Part shown: piece by piece, positions 12,128-22,140 of the stretch | How positions within the stretch are numbered: the first letter of the stretch is position 1 | How the letters are laid out: each line of letters opens with the position of its first letter | From: Oscillospiraceae bacterium | GTDB taxonomy: Bacteria; Bacillota; Clostridia; Oscillospirales; Acutalibacteraceae | Assembly: GCA_015066095.1 (NCBI GenBank) | Contig: SVPC01000008.1 | Coordinates: 1 to 64,000, forward strand | Length of the DNA: 64,000 nt | Reading direction: 5' to 3' | The notes under the pieces: model-generated | What the model was told of the DNA's origin: nothing | The model's database searches: none | The model's input: only the letters and a program-made list of their open reading frames with translations | Made by a program: the position numbers and the translations under genes

Positions 12128-13579
12128 ATGAATCGTAGAATGGTTTTTTACCTTTTGGGTAAAATTTTGTTTATAGAGTCAGTTCTTTTGATTTTGCCGA
12201 CAATATGCTCGGCTATATATCGTGAACAAAAATCGTTTTGGTCTTTTTTGGCAACGATTGCTATTTCGTTGACGTTGGGTTTTGTTTTAACTGTTTTAAA
12301 TAAACCAAAGGACAACACAATATACGCTAAGGAAGGCTTTGTAATAGTGGCTCTCACATGGGTGGTTTTATCATTGGTGGGGGCATTACCTTTTACAATT
12401 AGCGGTGAAATTCCATCTTATGTGGATGCCGTTTTTGAAACGGTAAGTGGTTTTACAACTACAGGTGCATCAATTTTGACTAATGTTGAAACATTATCAA
12501 AAGGTATGCTCTTTTGGCGCAGTTTCACCCACTGGGTTGGCGGTATGGGTATACTTGTGCTGGTACTGGCTATTGTGCCTACCGATTCGGGAAGGTCTAT
12601 GCATATAGCCCGTGCTGAAATGCCCGGTCCTATTGTTGGTAAACTTGTGCCGAAATTAAAGAGTACAGCCAAGATTTTATATCTTATTTATATCTGCTTT
12701 ACTTTACTTGAAGTGATTTTACTGCTTTTTGGCGGTATGTCTTTGTTTGAATCATTGGTTCATAGTTTGGGTACTGCGGGTACGGGTGGTTTTGGTATAA
12801 AGGCAGACAGTCTGGCTTCTTACTCACCTTATAGCCAATGGGTTATTGCAATATTTATGCTTATTTTTGGCGTAAATTTCAATTTGTATTACCTTGTTCT
12901 TGTGCGAAAGTTTAAAAGCGTTTTTAAAAGTGAAGAATTGTGGATTTATCTAGGCATAGTATTAGTTTCTGTAACAATTATTTTTGTAAATATTTATAAT
13001 ATATTCGGTAATTTTTCGGATACTATTCGCCATGCGGCGTTTCAAGTATCATCAGTTATGACCACTACGGGTTATTCCACAGTTAACTTTAATGAGTGGC
13101 CTAATCTCTCAAAAGGCATCTTATTCTTGCTTATGTTTATTGGCGGTTGTGCAGGTTCAACAGCGGGCGGTCTTAAAGTTTCAAGGGCGGTGCTTTTGGT
13201 TAAAAGGGTTTTCGCAAACCTAAAACGCGCGTTACATCCGCGTTCTGCTGAGATAATACGACTTGAGGGTAAAAAGGTAGAAAGCGAAACTTCAAATGGT
13301 GTGTTGATTTATTTTTCACTTTATTTTGTTTGCCTTACCACAGTATTTTTCCTTTTATTGTTTGAGCCGTTTGATTTGGAAACAAATCTTACAGCCACGG
13401 TTTCTTGTTTTAATAATATAGGTCCTGCTTTTGGAAGTGCTTGGGATGGGTATAGCATTTATTCTCCGTTTTCTAAAATAGTGTTATCATTTGCAATGCT
13501 ACTTGGAAGACTTGAAATTTATCCGATTATTTTGCTTTTTGCACCAAGCAGTTGGCTTAAGAGAAGAAAGATAAAATGA
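12128..13579 (+). CDS. trkH: Trk/Ktr potassium uptake protein TrkH
   Basis: 483 aa membrane protein; TVSGFTTTGASIL, SFTHWVGGMGILVL, GGCAGSTAGGLKVSR, next to trkA. Confidence 0.94.
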   Translation: MNRRMVFYLLGKILFIESVLLILPTICSAIYREQKSFWSFLATIAISLTLGFVLTVLNKPKDNTIYAKEGFVIVALTWVVLSLVGALPFTISGEIPSYVDAVFETVSGFTTTGASILTNVETLSKGMLFWRSFTHWVGGMGILVLVLAIVPTDSGRSMHIARAEMPGPIVGKLVPKLKSTAKILYLIYICFTLLEVILLLFGGMSLFESLVHSLGTAGTGGFGIKADSLASYSPYSQWVIAIFMLIFGVNFNLYYLVLVRKFKSVFKSEELWIYLGIVLVSVTIIFVNIYNIFGNFSDTIRHAAFQVSSVMTTTGYSTVNFNEWPNLSKGILFLLMFIGGCAGSTAGGLKVSRAVLLVKRVFANLKRALHPRSAEIIRLEGKKVESETSNGVLIYFSLYFVCLTTVFFLLLFEPFDLETNLTATVSCFNNIGPAFGSAWDGYSIYSPFSKIVLSFAMLLGRLEIYPIILLFAPSSWLKRRKIK

Positions 13580-13583
13580 TAGT

Positions 13584-13618
13584 AAAAAATTCGGTGTTTT
13601 TACACCGAATTTTTATTT
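13584..13618. terminator. Bidirectional terminator
   Basis: aaaaattcggtgt-tttt-acaccgaattttta between convergent genes. Confidence 0.75.
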
Positions 13619-13624
13619 TAGATA

Positions 13625-14608
13625 TTATTTTTTATTTTTTACACCGCTTAATGGGTTGGCATCAACCGCATTTTTAATTTGACTGTCAGATACATGGGTG
13701 TAAATTTGTGTTGTGCCAAGATTTGAGTGACCTAAAATATCTTTTAGCACTCTAATATCAACCTGACCGTGTTGGTACATAAGTGTGGCGGCGGTGTGGC
13801 GCAGTTTATGGGTGGAAAAACCCTGACCGCCAAGACCTGCTTTTTCAAGATATGTTTTAACAATGTGTTGCACAGTTTTATTACTTATACGGCGGTGGTT
13901 ACGGCTTATGAACAATGCGTTGCGGTCGGTAAAAGCAATATCATCTGTGGGTCTTACTGCTATATATTCAGCCACCGCGCGCTGACATGCATCATTTAGA
14001 TAAACAAGTCTTTCTTTATTACCTTTACCGGTTACTGTCATGGTGCCGTCGGGCTTAATGTCGCCGACATTTAACGAACACAGTTCCGCCAAACGAAGCC
14101 CACAGTTTAAAAACAAGGTGAGTATACAGTAATCGCGTTTTTGGTTTGCGCCGTCTACCGAGTTTAAAAGTTCGAGTGAATCTTCCAAAGTCAGGTGTTT
14201 GGGTAAAGATTGCTTAACCTTTGGGGATTCGAGCATTAAGGCAGGGTTGGTTTCTAACTGGTGGGTTTGTTCACATAGGTATCTGAAAAATATGCGCAGT
14301 GTCGAGGTTTTACGCGCACGGGTTGCGGCATTGTTGCTTCTTTCGTTTTTGCAGAAAACAAGGTAGGCATAAAGGTCAGAAATAGTGACGGTTTTTATAA
14401 GTTCAATATTAACCGCGCTTATGTCAATTTCTTCGAATTCTGACTTGCCGTCTACAAGACCGCGCACGAATAAAAGGTATCTGAAAAAGGTTTGCAAATC
14501 AAGATAGTACCCCTCTACCGAAAGGGAAGATTTACCCTTGATGGTTTCGCTGTATGTTAAAAAATCGCGAATAACGGGTGGGCAGTTTTGCAAAATTTCG
14601 TGTTTCAT
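13625..14608 (-). CDS. Tyrosine recombinase/integrase, XerC/XerD-like (start MKHEILQNCPP)
   Basis: NCGLRLAELCSL ... STHKLRHTAATLMYQHG...LKDILGHSNLGTTQIYTHV catalytic motifs. Confidence 0.9.
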   Translation of the reverse strand: MKHEILQNCPPVIRDFLTYSETIKGKSSLSVEGYYLDLQTFFRYLLFVRGLVDGKSEFEEIDISAVNIELIKTVTISDLYAYLVFCKNERSNNAATRARKTSTLRIFFRYLCEQTHQLETNPALMLESPKVKQSLPKHLTLEDSLELLNSVDGANQKRDYCILTLFLNCGLRLAELCSLNVGDIKPDGTMTVTGKGNKERLVYLNDACQRAVAEYIAVRPTDDIAFTDRNALFISRNHRRISNKTVQHIVKTYLEKAGLGGQGFSTHKLRHTAATLMYQHGQVDIRVLKDILGHSNLGTTQIYTHVSDSQIKNAVDANPLSGVKNKK

Positions 14609-14750
14609 AAATTGCTCCTTTAAAAGCATAGCCCGAATTTTGTTCTTTACTATATAATAATATCATTCTTTCACGCCAATTGCAACAATACTATTGCAAA
14701 AATCTTTTTTAAATGGTATTATAAAATTAGCATCTTTAAAGGAAGTTTTT

Positions 14751-15449
14751 ATGATTACGGACAAAAAAAGAAAAATTTTAAGCGGTACGGTTATAATCGC
14801 CTTTTTGGTATTTTGTTTTGTGGTAGGTTGGTTTGTAGGTAAGCCGATGCTTCGTTTTGTTGAAGACTACGAGGGCTTTAAAGCGTGGATAGAGCAAAGC
14901 GGTTTTATGGGCAGGGTATATTTTGTGCTAATGGTCATTTTCCAAGTGATAATAGCGCTAGTTCCGGGTGAGCCGTTGGAAATTGCCGCCGGTTTTGCTT
15001 TTGGTGCAATAGAGGGAACAATACTGTGTGTTATAGGTATTACTGTTGGTAGCATTATTGTTTTTTATCTTGTAAGAAAGTTTGGCATAAAACTTGTAGA
15101 GGTTTTCTTTTCCACTGAGAAAATTAAATCGCTTAAGTTTTTACAAAATAAGAAAAAGGTTACCGCACTTGTGTTTTTAATGTTTTTCTTGCCAGGCACA
15201 CCTAAAGATTTGCTAACTTATTTTGTAGGTCTTACAAAAATAAATTTTTGGGCATTTTTCTTTATTGCAAGTATTGCCCGTTTGCCATCTATAGTTACAT
15301 CTACAATAGGCGGCGACCGCCTTGTAGAAGGCGATTATTTTGTGGCAATAGTAGTTTTTGTAGCTACATTTGCTTTAAGTGTTTTAGGATGGTTTGCTTA
15401 TACTAGAATATTACGTTCAAAAGACAACCAAACTAAACAAGAAAATTAA
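14751..15449 (+). CDS. TVP38/TMEM64 (DedA/VTT-like) family membrane protein
   Basis: VPGEPLEIAAGFAFGAIEGTILCVIGITVGS and LPGTPKDLLTYFVGLTKI motifs. Confidence 0.85.
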   Translation: MITDKKRKILSGTVIIAFLVFCFVVGWFVGKPMLRFVEDYEGFKAWIEQSGFMGRVYFVLMVIFQVIIALVPGEPLEIAAGFAFGAIEGTILCVIGITVGSIIVFYLVRKFGIKLVEVFFSTEKIKSLKFLQNKKKVTALVFLMFFLPGTPKDLLTYFVGLTKINFWAFFFIASIARLPSIVTSTIGGDRLVEGDYFVAIVVFVATFALSVLGWFAYTRILRSKDNQTKQEN

Positions 15450-15467
15450 TGATAAAGAGGTTAATTT

Positions 15468-16112
15468 ATGTCTGTTAAAATTTCACCATCACTTTTGGCG
15501 GCAGATTTTATGGGTTTAAAGGATGAACTTAAAAAGTTAAAAGAATGTAAAACAGATATGCTGCATTTTGATATTATGGACGGTGTATTTGTGCCTAATA
15601 TTTCTTTCGCTAACCCTATTTTAAAACAGGTAAAAGCAAATACTGATATTCCGCTTGATGTCCACCTTATGATAGACCGTCCGCACAGGTATATAAAAGA
15701 ATTTGCAAAATCGGCAGATTATTTGGGCTTTCATTATGAGGCAGGTAGCGATGTTGCCGAAACATTAAAAGAGATTAGAGATTGCGGTTGCAAGGCTTGT
15801 CTTACTATTAAGCCTTGCACTAAAGCGGAAGAAATCTTTCCATTTTTGCCGCTTTGCGATATGGTGCTTGTTATGTCGGTAGAGCCGGGATTCGGCGGTC
15901 AGTCGTTTATGCCTGACTCACTCGACAAGGTTCGTGCTTTACGCAAGGAAATTGACAGCAAGGGTTATAACACACTTATAGAAATTGACGGCGGTATCAA
16001 CGGCGAAACCGCCCCGTTGGCAATTGAGGCGGGTGTCGATGTGCTTGTGGCAGGCAGTTATCTATTTGGTGATAAGATGGCTGAGCGAATAGAATATCTT
16101 AGGTCGCTTTAA
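15468..16112 (+). CDS. rpe: Ribulose-phosphate 3-epimerase
   Basis: ISPSLLAADFMGL..., MLHFDIMDGVFVPNISF, MSVEPGFGGQSFM, EIDGGINGETA. Confidence 0.95.
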   Translation: MSVKISPSLLAADFMGLKDELKKLKECKTDMLHFDIMDGVFVPNISFANPILKQVKANTDIPLDVHLMIDRPHRYIKEFAKSADYLGFHYEAGSDVAETLKEIRDCGCKACLTIKPCTKAEEIFPFLPLCDMVLVMSVEPGFGGQSFMPDSLDKVRALRKEIDSKGYNTLIEIDGGINGETAPLAIEAGVDVLVAGSYLFGDKMAERIEYLRSL

Positions 16113-16431
16113 AAAAACACTTGCCAAAAGTTTTTATGGCATTTTTTTCTATAAGAACTTTACCATATTCTTTAGTTATTTCGGTTTCAATCGGTGTTCC
16201 GCGCCGTTTGCAAAATTCACACAAAGTCAATAAGCATGGCTTAAAAGAAGAGGCCGATATAATCAGTCGGTAATCGTGTTCGGTTTTGTAAAGCATGCTT
16301 TTAAAGTTTAACTTAAGGCGGTATAAAAATAAAATACCCTGTGTCATACTTTCACTGTCATCAAATATAAAAAGGTATTCGCGCATTCTGCTGTACCGTT
16401 GATTCTTTTTATTTGTTATGGATACCGTCAT
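16099..16431 (-). CDS. Short protein resembling the C-terminal part of MecA adaptor proteins
   Basis: FIFDDSESMTQGILFLYRLKLNFKSMLYKTEHDYRLII...EITKEYGKVLIEKNAIKTFGKCF resembles MecA C-domain spacing. Confidence 0.5.
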   Translation of the reverse strand: MTVSITNKKNQRYSRMREYLFIFDDSESMTQGILFLYRLKLNFKSMLYKTEHDYRLIISASSFKPCLLTLCEFCKRRGTPIETEITKEYGKVLIEKNAIKTFGKCFFKAT

Positions 16432-16511
16432 AAGAAAATCTCCAAAAACCGCACTTAAAAATTATGTAGAAAGAGAGTCGAAATTTTAAATTTTGACTCT
16501 CTTTTTTTATG

Positions 16512-17342
16512 CTATTCTTCTGTGAATTCTTCGCTACAGCTACAAGCAGGACCGTTTTCAATGTTGCAAGGACGTGGTGGGAAAAAGTCATCAACAGGAA
16601 ACTGAATTTTGCTAAAAGTATCACAGGGGTGGTCGGTAGAATTTTTGCATTGTTTTTCGGGCACACAAAAATCGTAAACAGGGATAAGCATTTGAACATT
16701 ACGGATGAGTTGTATTACCGAGAAAAGACCGATGGTAGCATATATGGTGGGTGTGCCGTTTTGGAGATTGCTTACAACATTACCGCCAATTGCTTCGCAC
16801 ACACAATCGGGTACACAGCAAACGCTTTCGTAACAGTCGCGGATTTCACCTATGCGAGCAGACAAGGGGACAGGGTCAACTGTGCTTACAACACATTTGG
16901 GCATATTGTTGCCGATTTTGGAATGACCGTCGCGGTCACAATCGTTGCCTATTAGGTTAGAGAAGGTTTTCACACAACCGTCGCTACCGAAAAGGATTAC
17001 CTTTTTATTAAATGAAGCAATACCGTTTATAACCTTTGGGCAACCACGAGCTGATGTGTAAAGGTCAAACGATAAAAGGAAGAAAAAGGTAAGGTCACAA
17101 GAGTAAAAACCCTTGTTAAAGTTTACGGGTTCAACATCAATAAAAACATTAAGTACTTCTGCACTGCGTAGACGAACACTTACTGCATTGTCTATGAGCG
17201 ATTGGGTTTCGGGCAGGAAGAAGCAACGCAAATCTTCCAAGCAATCTCTGTCGCAACAAGAGTCATAAACTCTGCCCGCGTCAATACAAACGGCTTCTTT
17301 GATTTCACCGCAAGGTGCACAGCCGTTTCTTAAATCTGCCAT
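16512..17342 (-). CDS. Cysteine-rich conserved-type hypothetical protein
   Basis: 276 aa, about 24 Cys (CAPC, CCDRDC, CSCSEE); RBS upstream, own terminator (agagagtcaaaatttaaaattt... at 16470-16510); no overlapping alternative gene. Confidence 0.75.
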   Translation of the reverse strand: MADLRNGCAPCGEIKEAVCIDAGRVYDSCCDRDCLEDLRCFFLPETQSLIDNAVSVRLRSAEVLNVFIDVEPVNFNKGFYSCDLTFFFLLSFDLYTSARGCPKVINGIASFNKKVILFGSDGCVKTFSNLIGNDCDRDGHSKIGNNMPKCVVSTVDPVPLSARIGEIRDCYESVCCVPDCVCEAIGGNVVSNLQNGTPTIYATIGLFSVIQLIRNVQMLIPVYDFCVPEKQCKNSTDHPCDTFSKIQFPVDDFFPPRPCNIENGPACSCSEEFTEE

Positions 17343-17459
17343 AAAATAGCCTCCTAAAAATTTTTTAAGTTGTGGCTTACAACTTCAATATATACTATGT
17401 TTTTAAAAAGAAACGGTGAAAAATATTGACTTAAAAGGCAAATAGTCGTAAAATAATGC

Positions 17460-18185
17460 TTGGTGATTATTTTGAGTAGTAAACAATGGTATAAAAAAGG
17501 GCTTCACGACGGCATACCGATTGCACTCGGCTATTTTGCAGTTGCGTTTGCTTTGGGTATAGCTGCCAAAAGGGCAGGACTTACCGCAATACAAACATTT
17601 TTAGCAACCTTGCTTACCAATGCGTCTGCAGGTGGGTATGCAGGTTTTTTAGTTATAGAAGAAAACGAACCATATATAAATATGGCGCTTACAATTTTTG
17701 TTGTAAATATAAGATATTTGCTTATGTCCTGCGCACTTAGTCAAAAGTTTTCACCCAAGACATCAATAGGTCATCGTCTTTTGGTAGGCTTTGATATTAC
17801 TGATGAAATTTTTGGTATTTCTATGGCGGTAAAGGGTACGCTTAACCCTTGCTATAATTATGGTGCTATGACCGTTTCCATTCCTTGTTGGGCTACGGGA
17901 GCGGCTTTGGGCGTTATAATGGGCGATGTTTTACCCGCAAGTATTGTCAGTGCCTTGGGTGTGGGTCTTTTTGGTATGTTTTTGGCGATTATTATTCCGC
18001 CTGCACGAAAAAATAAGGTGATAGCAGGTGTGATTATAACATCTTTTATTTTAAGTTTCGCCTTTTCGAAAATTCCGTATCTTTGTACATTGAGCGAGGG
18101 AACAAGGGTTATAATTCTCACCGTGGCAATAGCACTCGCGGCGGCTATACTTTTCCCCGTAAAGGAGGAAGAAACCGATGAATAA
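17460..18185 (+). CDS. azlC: AzlC family branched-chain amino acid exporter subunit
   Basis: IPIALGYFAVAFALGIAAKRAGL...TNASAGGYAG; adjacent to AzlD-like gene. Confidence 0.9.
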   Translation: MVIILSSKQWYKKGLHDGIPIALGYFAVAFALGIAAKRAGLTAIQTFLATLLTNASAGGYAGFLVIEENEPYINMALTIFVVNIRYLLMSCALSQKFSPKTSIGHRLLVGFDITDEIFGISMAVKGTLNPCYNYGAMTVSIPCWATGAALGVIMGDVLPASIVSALGVGLFGMFLAIIIPPARKNKVIAGVIITSFILSFAFSKIPYLCTLSEGTRVIILTVAIALAAAILFPVKEEETDE

Positions 18186-18480
18186 TGTTTACATATATAT
18201 TGGTATAATGTTTCTTGTGACCTTTCTTATAAGAGTTATACCGCTGACACTCATACGCAAAAAAATAAAGAATGTAACCTTGCGTTCATTCCTTTACTAT
18301 GTACCGTATGTGACACTTGCTGTAATGACATTTCCAGCAATTATCGAAGCCACAGGCAGTATGTGGTCGGGTATAGCGGCTTTAATTATGGGAGTTATAT
18401 TGGCATACTTTAATGTTAGCCTTTTGGGTGTAGCGGTTAGTTGTTGCGCGGTGGTTTTTGTGTTGGAGTTGTTTATATAA
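18178..18480 (+). CDS. azlD: AzlD domain protein
   Basis: 100 aa membrane protein; TFLIRVIPLTLIRKKIKN...LYYVPYVTLAVMTFPAI; overlaps azlC. Confidence 0.88.
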   Translation: MNNVYIYIGIMFLVTFLIRVIPLTLIRKKIKNVTLRSFLYYVPYVTLAVMTFPAIIEATGSMWSGIAALIMGVILAYFNVSLLGVAVSCCAVVFVLELFI

Positions 18481-18551
18481 TACACTATAATTTAAAACAC
18501 AAAATAAAAAAGCGGTAAAAGATTTTTCTTTTACCGCATTTTTTGTGTAAT

Positions 18552-18989
18552 TTATTTTTCTGTTTCACTAATCTTATCGACACGCTTTTGGTGGCGACCA
18601 CCTTCAAATTCGGTGTTTACAAAAAGTTCTGCAAGTTCTAAAGCAGTACCCACACCGATAACTCTGCCACCTAAACATAAAATGTTGGAATTGTTGTGAA
18701 GTCGGGTGAATTTTGCCGAAAAATGCTCACTGCAGGCTGCGGCGCGAATGCCCTTATATTTGTTAGCGGCTATCGACATACCTATACCTGTGCCACAAAC
18801 CAAAATGCCACGTTCGGTTTCACCTTTTTGTATGCTTTCGCAAACCTTTTTAGCTATATCGGGATAGTCAACCGATACCTGTTCGTAAATGCCGAAGTCT
18901 ACAACTTCAAAGCCTTGTTCTTTCAAAAATTCGCCGATAGCGTTTTTGTGTTCCAGACCGCCGTGGTCACAACCTAATGCAATTTTCAT
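18552..18989 (-). CDS. rpiB: Ribose-5-phosphate isomerase B
   Basis: IALGCDHGGLEHKNAI...GILVCGTGIGMSIAANKYKGIRAA. Confidence 0.95.
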   Translation of the reverse strand: MKIALGCDHGGLEHKNAIGEFLKEQGFEVVDFGIYEQVSVDYPDIAKKVCESIQKGETERGILVCGTGIGMSIAANKYKGIRAAACSEHFSAKFTRLHNNSNILCLGGRVIGVGTALELAELFVNTEFEGGRHQKRVDKISETEK

Positions 18990-19699
18990 TTTTTCTCTTC
19001 CTTTGCTTTTAATTCTCTTTCTGCTTGGGGTAATCTTAAATAAAAGGGGAGAAGCGCGCTCGCTTCAATTGTTTCACCTTTTTGGAAACTGTCAAATGCC
19101 ACAAGACCTACGCCGACAGCGTTTTGAAAACGGTTTTGGGGTGTAGATTTGCGCACATTTTTATAAGTTTCTACAAATGGGTAGAAAATATCAGTTCCGT
19201 CGCCTACGATTATAACACACTTGTCATGATTTTGCGAGAGATTTTTAATTTCTTCTGCTAATTCTTCACAAAGAAGCGCGCGGTCGTCACATAGGCGGTT
19301 GATTTCACCGTTTTTAATTTCAAACAATGCGTTATAAACCTGATTACAACGCGCGTCCATAACTGCGCAAACAATACAATCTACATCGCAATAATTCTGT
19401 GCCATAGCGCGCAGAGTTGAAACGGCAACGCACGGCAGATTTTTCGGTGCAGCAAGACCTTTAATAGCGCTTATACCGATTCTGACACCTGTAAATGACC
19501 CTGGTCCGTTGCTAATGCAAAGCCCGTCGATATCATTTATTGTAAGCTGTGCGTGATTTAGCACATTTTCGGTCATGGGCATAAGGGTTTGGGAATGGGT
19601 AAGTTTTACATTCACAAATTCGTGTGCTAACACTTTGCCGTCTTCAATTATCGCAACCGAAGCAGGGGTTGCCGAACATTCCATACTTAAAATTTTCAT
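18986..19699 (-). CDS. tsaB: tRNA threonylcarbamoyladenosine biosynthesis protein TsaB
   Basis: LSMECSATPASVAII...LCISNGPGSFTGVRIGISAIKGLA. Confidence 0.93.
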   Translation of the reverse strand: MKILSMECSATPASVAIIEDGKVLAHEFVNVKLTHSQTLMPMTENVLNHAQLTINDIDGLCISNGPGSFTGVRIGISAIKGLAAPKNLPCVAVSTLRAMAQNYCDVDCIVCAVMDARCNQVYNALFEIKNGEINRLCDDRALLCEELAEEIKNLSQNHDKCVIIVGDGTDIFYPFVETYKNVRKSTPQNRFQNAVGVGLVAFDSFQKGETIEASALLPFYLRLPQAERELKAKEEKK

Positions 19700-20127
19700 A
19701 ACAAATCACCCGTTTGTTTTATTGCAATTTCGCGTGTGTTATCGTCAATACGCGTAAATTCCACAAAAATAGTATTATCGGGCAGAGCGTTTTCGATATT
19801 CTCGCTCCATTCACAGGCAAGTACACCGCCCTCGGCTATGTAATCGAAAAATCCTGTCGAATAAAGGTCTTCCCAACCCGAAATACGGTACATATCAAAG
19901 TGATAAAGCGGTAGTCTGCCAGACAAATATTCATTTATAAGCGCAAAGGTGGGGGAGGTTACGGTATCATTAGAGCCAAGACCCCTTGCTAAACCGCGTG
20001 TGAAACAGGTTTTACCCATTCCAAGACCGCCTTTGAAAGCAATAACTACGCCATTTTGAATTTTGCGTCCTAATTCTTCGCCGATTTTTTCGGTATATTC
20101 GGGACTTTTTGAAATAAAACGTTCCAT
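19696..20127 (-). CDS. tsaE: tRNA threonylcarbamoyladenosine biosynthesis ATPase TsaE
   Basis: FKGGLGMGKTCFTRGLARGLG...VTSPTFALINEY...HFDMYRI; overlaps tsaB. Confidence 0.94.
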   Translation of the reverse strand: MERFISKSPEYTEKIGEELGRKIQNGVVIAFKGGLGMGKTCFTRGLARGLGSNDTVTSPTFALINEYLSGRLPLYHFDMYRISGWEDLYSTGFFDYIAEGGVLACEWSENIENALPDNTIFVEFTRIDDNTREIAIKQTGDLL

Positions 20128-20251
20128 AAACTGACCTTTCACAACTGTTGTTTTATACATTGTACCACATTTTTTTACAATTATAAAGTGTTACTTGAAT
20201 ATTTATTGAAAATAAAATATAATAAAGATATAAAATTTACGGAGGATTGCT

Positions 20252-21388
20252 TTGAGACAACTATTAGGAAGAATAGCGGACTTTGTTCGCGAGTCGGACA
20301 AGCTGCTTTTAATACTCACCTTTGTTGCGTCGGCTTACGGCTGTATTGCGGTTTTTTCGGCGACAAATTATATGGACAATTTACGTCCTTTTATAGTTCA
20401 TTCCGCTTGTATGATAGGCGGTATTGTAATTGCGTGTATTGTGTCTACTATTGATTATGAAAAGTTTTTAAACAAATGGTATTTGTTTGGTGCATTAGGT
20501 ATTATACCTGTTCTGCTTACTTTCTTTATTGGTTTTGCACCCGAGGGTACAGACGATAAAGCGTGGCTTAATTTAGGTTTTACTACATTCCAACCGTCAG
20601 AACTTTTGAAAATTTGTTTTGTTATAACCTTTGCAACACATTTAGGTAAGGTTCGCAAAAACATAAATAAACCAAAATATCTTTTGCCGGTGTGTGCACA
20701 CGGTGCAATTCCTGTTTTGTTGATTTTCATTCAGGGTGACGCGGGTACGGCGCTTGTTTTTGCGATAATGGTTTTGTTTATGCTTATGTCGGCAGGTGTT
20801 TCGTGGAAATATTTTGTGGGTGCTTTTTCTGCCGCATTAGTTGCTTCGCCGATAGCATATTTCTTTATTCTTAATGATGAGCATAGGGAACGCATTATAA
20901 ATATGTTTGATATAAATGCCGATATCAGAGGCGTTGGTTGGCAACAGTATTGTGGAAGAATTGCTTTGGCAAATGGCGGTTTTTGGGGACAAGGTTATTT
21001 GAACGGTGACCGCACCCAACTTGGTAAAGCAGGTATACCTGAGGGACATAACGACTTTATTTTTGTCACAATAGGGGAGGAGTTAGGTTTTATCGGTTGC
21101 CTTTTAGTGCTTTTGCTACTTGTGGCAATTTGTTGGCGTTGTTTAAAGGTGGCAAAACTTTGCGCTAAGAACGAGGGGAAATATATTTGCATCGGTATTT
21201 TTGGAATGCTTTTTGCTCAAACTATAATAAATATCGGTATGTGTACTTCAATTACCCCTGTTATTGGTATAACCTTGCCGTTCTTTTCTGCAGGTGGCAC
21301 ATCGCTTTTGTGCCTGTTTTTAGGCGTGGGGCTTGTGCTTAATGTCTATTTGCACCGTAACTCGCGCACTCTTTATCTGAGAGACTAA
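20252..21388 (+). CDS. FtsW/RodA/SpoVE (SEDS) family protein, RodA-like (TTG start)
   Basis: GWQQYCGRIALANGGFWGQGYLNGDRTQLGKAGIPEGHNDFIFVTIGEELGFIG; multi-pass. Confidence 0.9.
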   Translation: MRQLLGRIADFVRESDKLLLILTFVASAYGCIAVFSATNYMDNLRPFIVHSACMIGGIVIACIVSTIDYEKFLNKWYLFGALGIIPVLLTFFIGFAPEGTDDKAWLNLGFTTFQPSELLKICFVITFATHLGKVRKNINKPKYLLPVCAHGAIPVLLIFIQGDAGTALVFAIMVLFMLMSAGVSWKYFVGAFSAALVASPIAYFFILNDEHRERIINMFDINADIRGVGWQQYCGRIALANGGFWGQGYLNGDRTQLGKAGIPEGHNDFIFVTIGEELGFIGCLLVLLLLVAICWRCLKVAKLCAKNEGKYICIGIFGMLFAQTIINIGMCTSITPVIGITLPFFSAGGTSLLCLFLGVGLVLNVYLHRNSRTLYLRD

Positions 21389-21407
21389 TTAAACTTAATA
21401 TTAAATA

Positions 21408-21447
21408 ATAAACGGATACGGTTTGCTTTTTACCGTATCCGTTATAT
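21408..21447. terminator. Bidirectional terminator
   Basis: aacggatacggt-ttgcttttt-accgtatccgtt between convergent genes. Confidence 0.75.
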
Positions 21448-22140
21448 TATTTTAGGGCATAGATGGTTGTTATAGTTTTGCTTAAAATCTTTAAAATAGG
21501 TGCGTGTAATGTGGAGTTTCTTGCCGTTCTTTAGTGAAACGTAATCGTTGTTGTATTGATTTATCTGATTGATATTTACAATAAATGCGCGGTTAATTTT
21601 TTGAAAGTGTGTCTTGGGTAATGCGTCAACCGCTTTTGCCATAGTTTTTTTACAGTTTATGGTCTTTGATTCTAAATGTATAATACAATTTTTATTATTT
21701 GCTTCCAAATAAAAGATTTCATTTGTATTAAGGCATATAGTTTCTATACCGCTGTTTATACATATCGGATAGTTGGCAGAGTTTGAAAAAATTTCATCAA
21801 GTACCGAATAAATATTGTTTTCAAATAAAGGTTTTGTCATAAAACTGTGTGGATTTATATCAAATGCTTGAAGATTGATTTTGGAAGAGGAGGTTAAGAA
21901 AACAATTATTAAATTAGAATTACGGCGCCGTAATTCTTTTGCAGTTATAAGACATTCATTTTTATTTAAAGAATATTCCATAAAAATTAAAAAATAATCG
22001 TTCTTGCTTGATAGCAAAGCGTCGCTTTTTTCAAAAACATCAATTAAAAATTCATACTTATAAAGATTGGAATATTTATATAAAACCAGCTTTAAATTTT
22101 GCGAAAAAATTACATCGCTATCGTAAATGGCGATTCTCAT
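21442..22140 (-). CDS. LytTR-family response regulator with atypical receiver
   Basis: Receiver fold (IYDSD..., FLTSSS, MTKP) plus LytTR DNA-binding domain (INSGIETICLNTNEIFYLEANNKNCIIH...FQKINRAFIVNINQI); Glu at expected phospho-Asp position (IFMEYSLN). Confidence 0.85.
   Translation of the reverse strand: MRIAIYDSDVIFSQNLKLVLYKYSNLYKYEFLIDVFEKSDALLSSKNDYFLIFMEYSLNKNECLITAKELRRRNSNLIIVFLTSSSKINLQAFDINPHSFMTKPLFENNIYSVLDEIFSNSANYPICINSGIETICLNTNEIFYLEANNKNCIIHLESKTINCKKTMAKAVDALPKTHFQKINRAFIVNINQINQYNNDYVSLKNGKKLHITRTYFKDFKQNYNNHLCPKII

Noticed and set aside
13625-14608. Tyrosine recombinase as integrase of a mobile island
   Set aside because: Flanked by housekeeping genes (trkH, VTT protein, rpe) with no att-like repeats or cargo; XerC/D-like is simpler.
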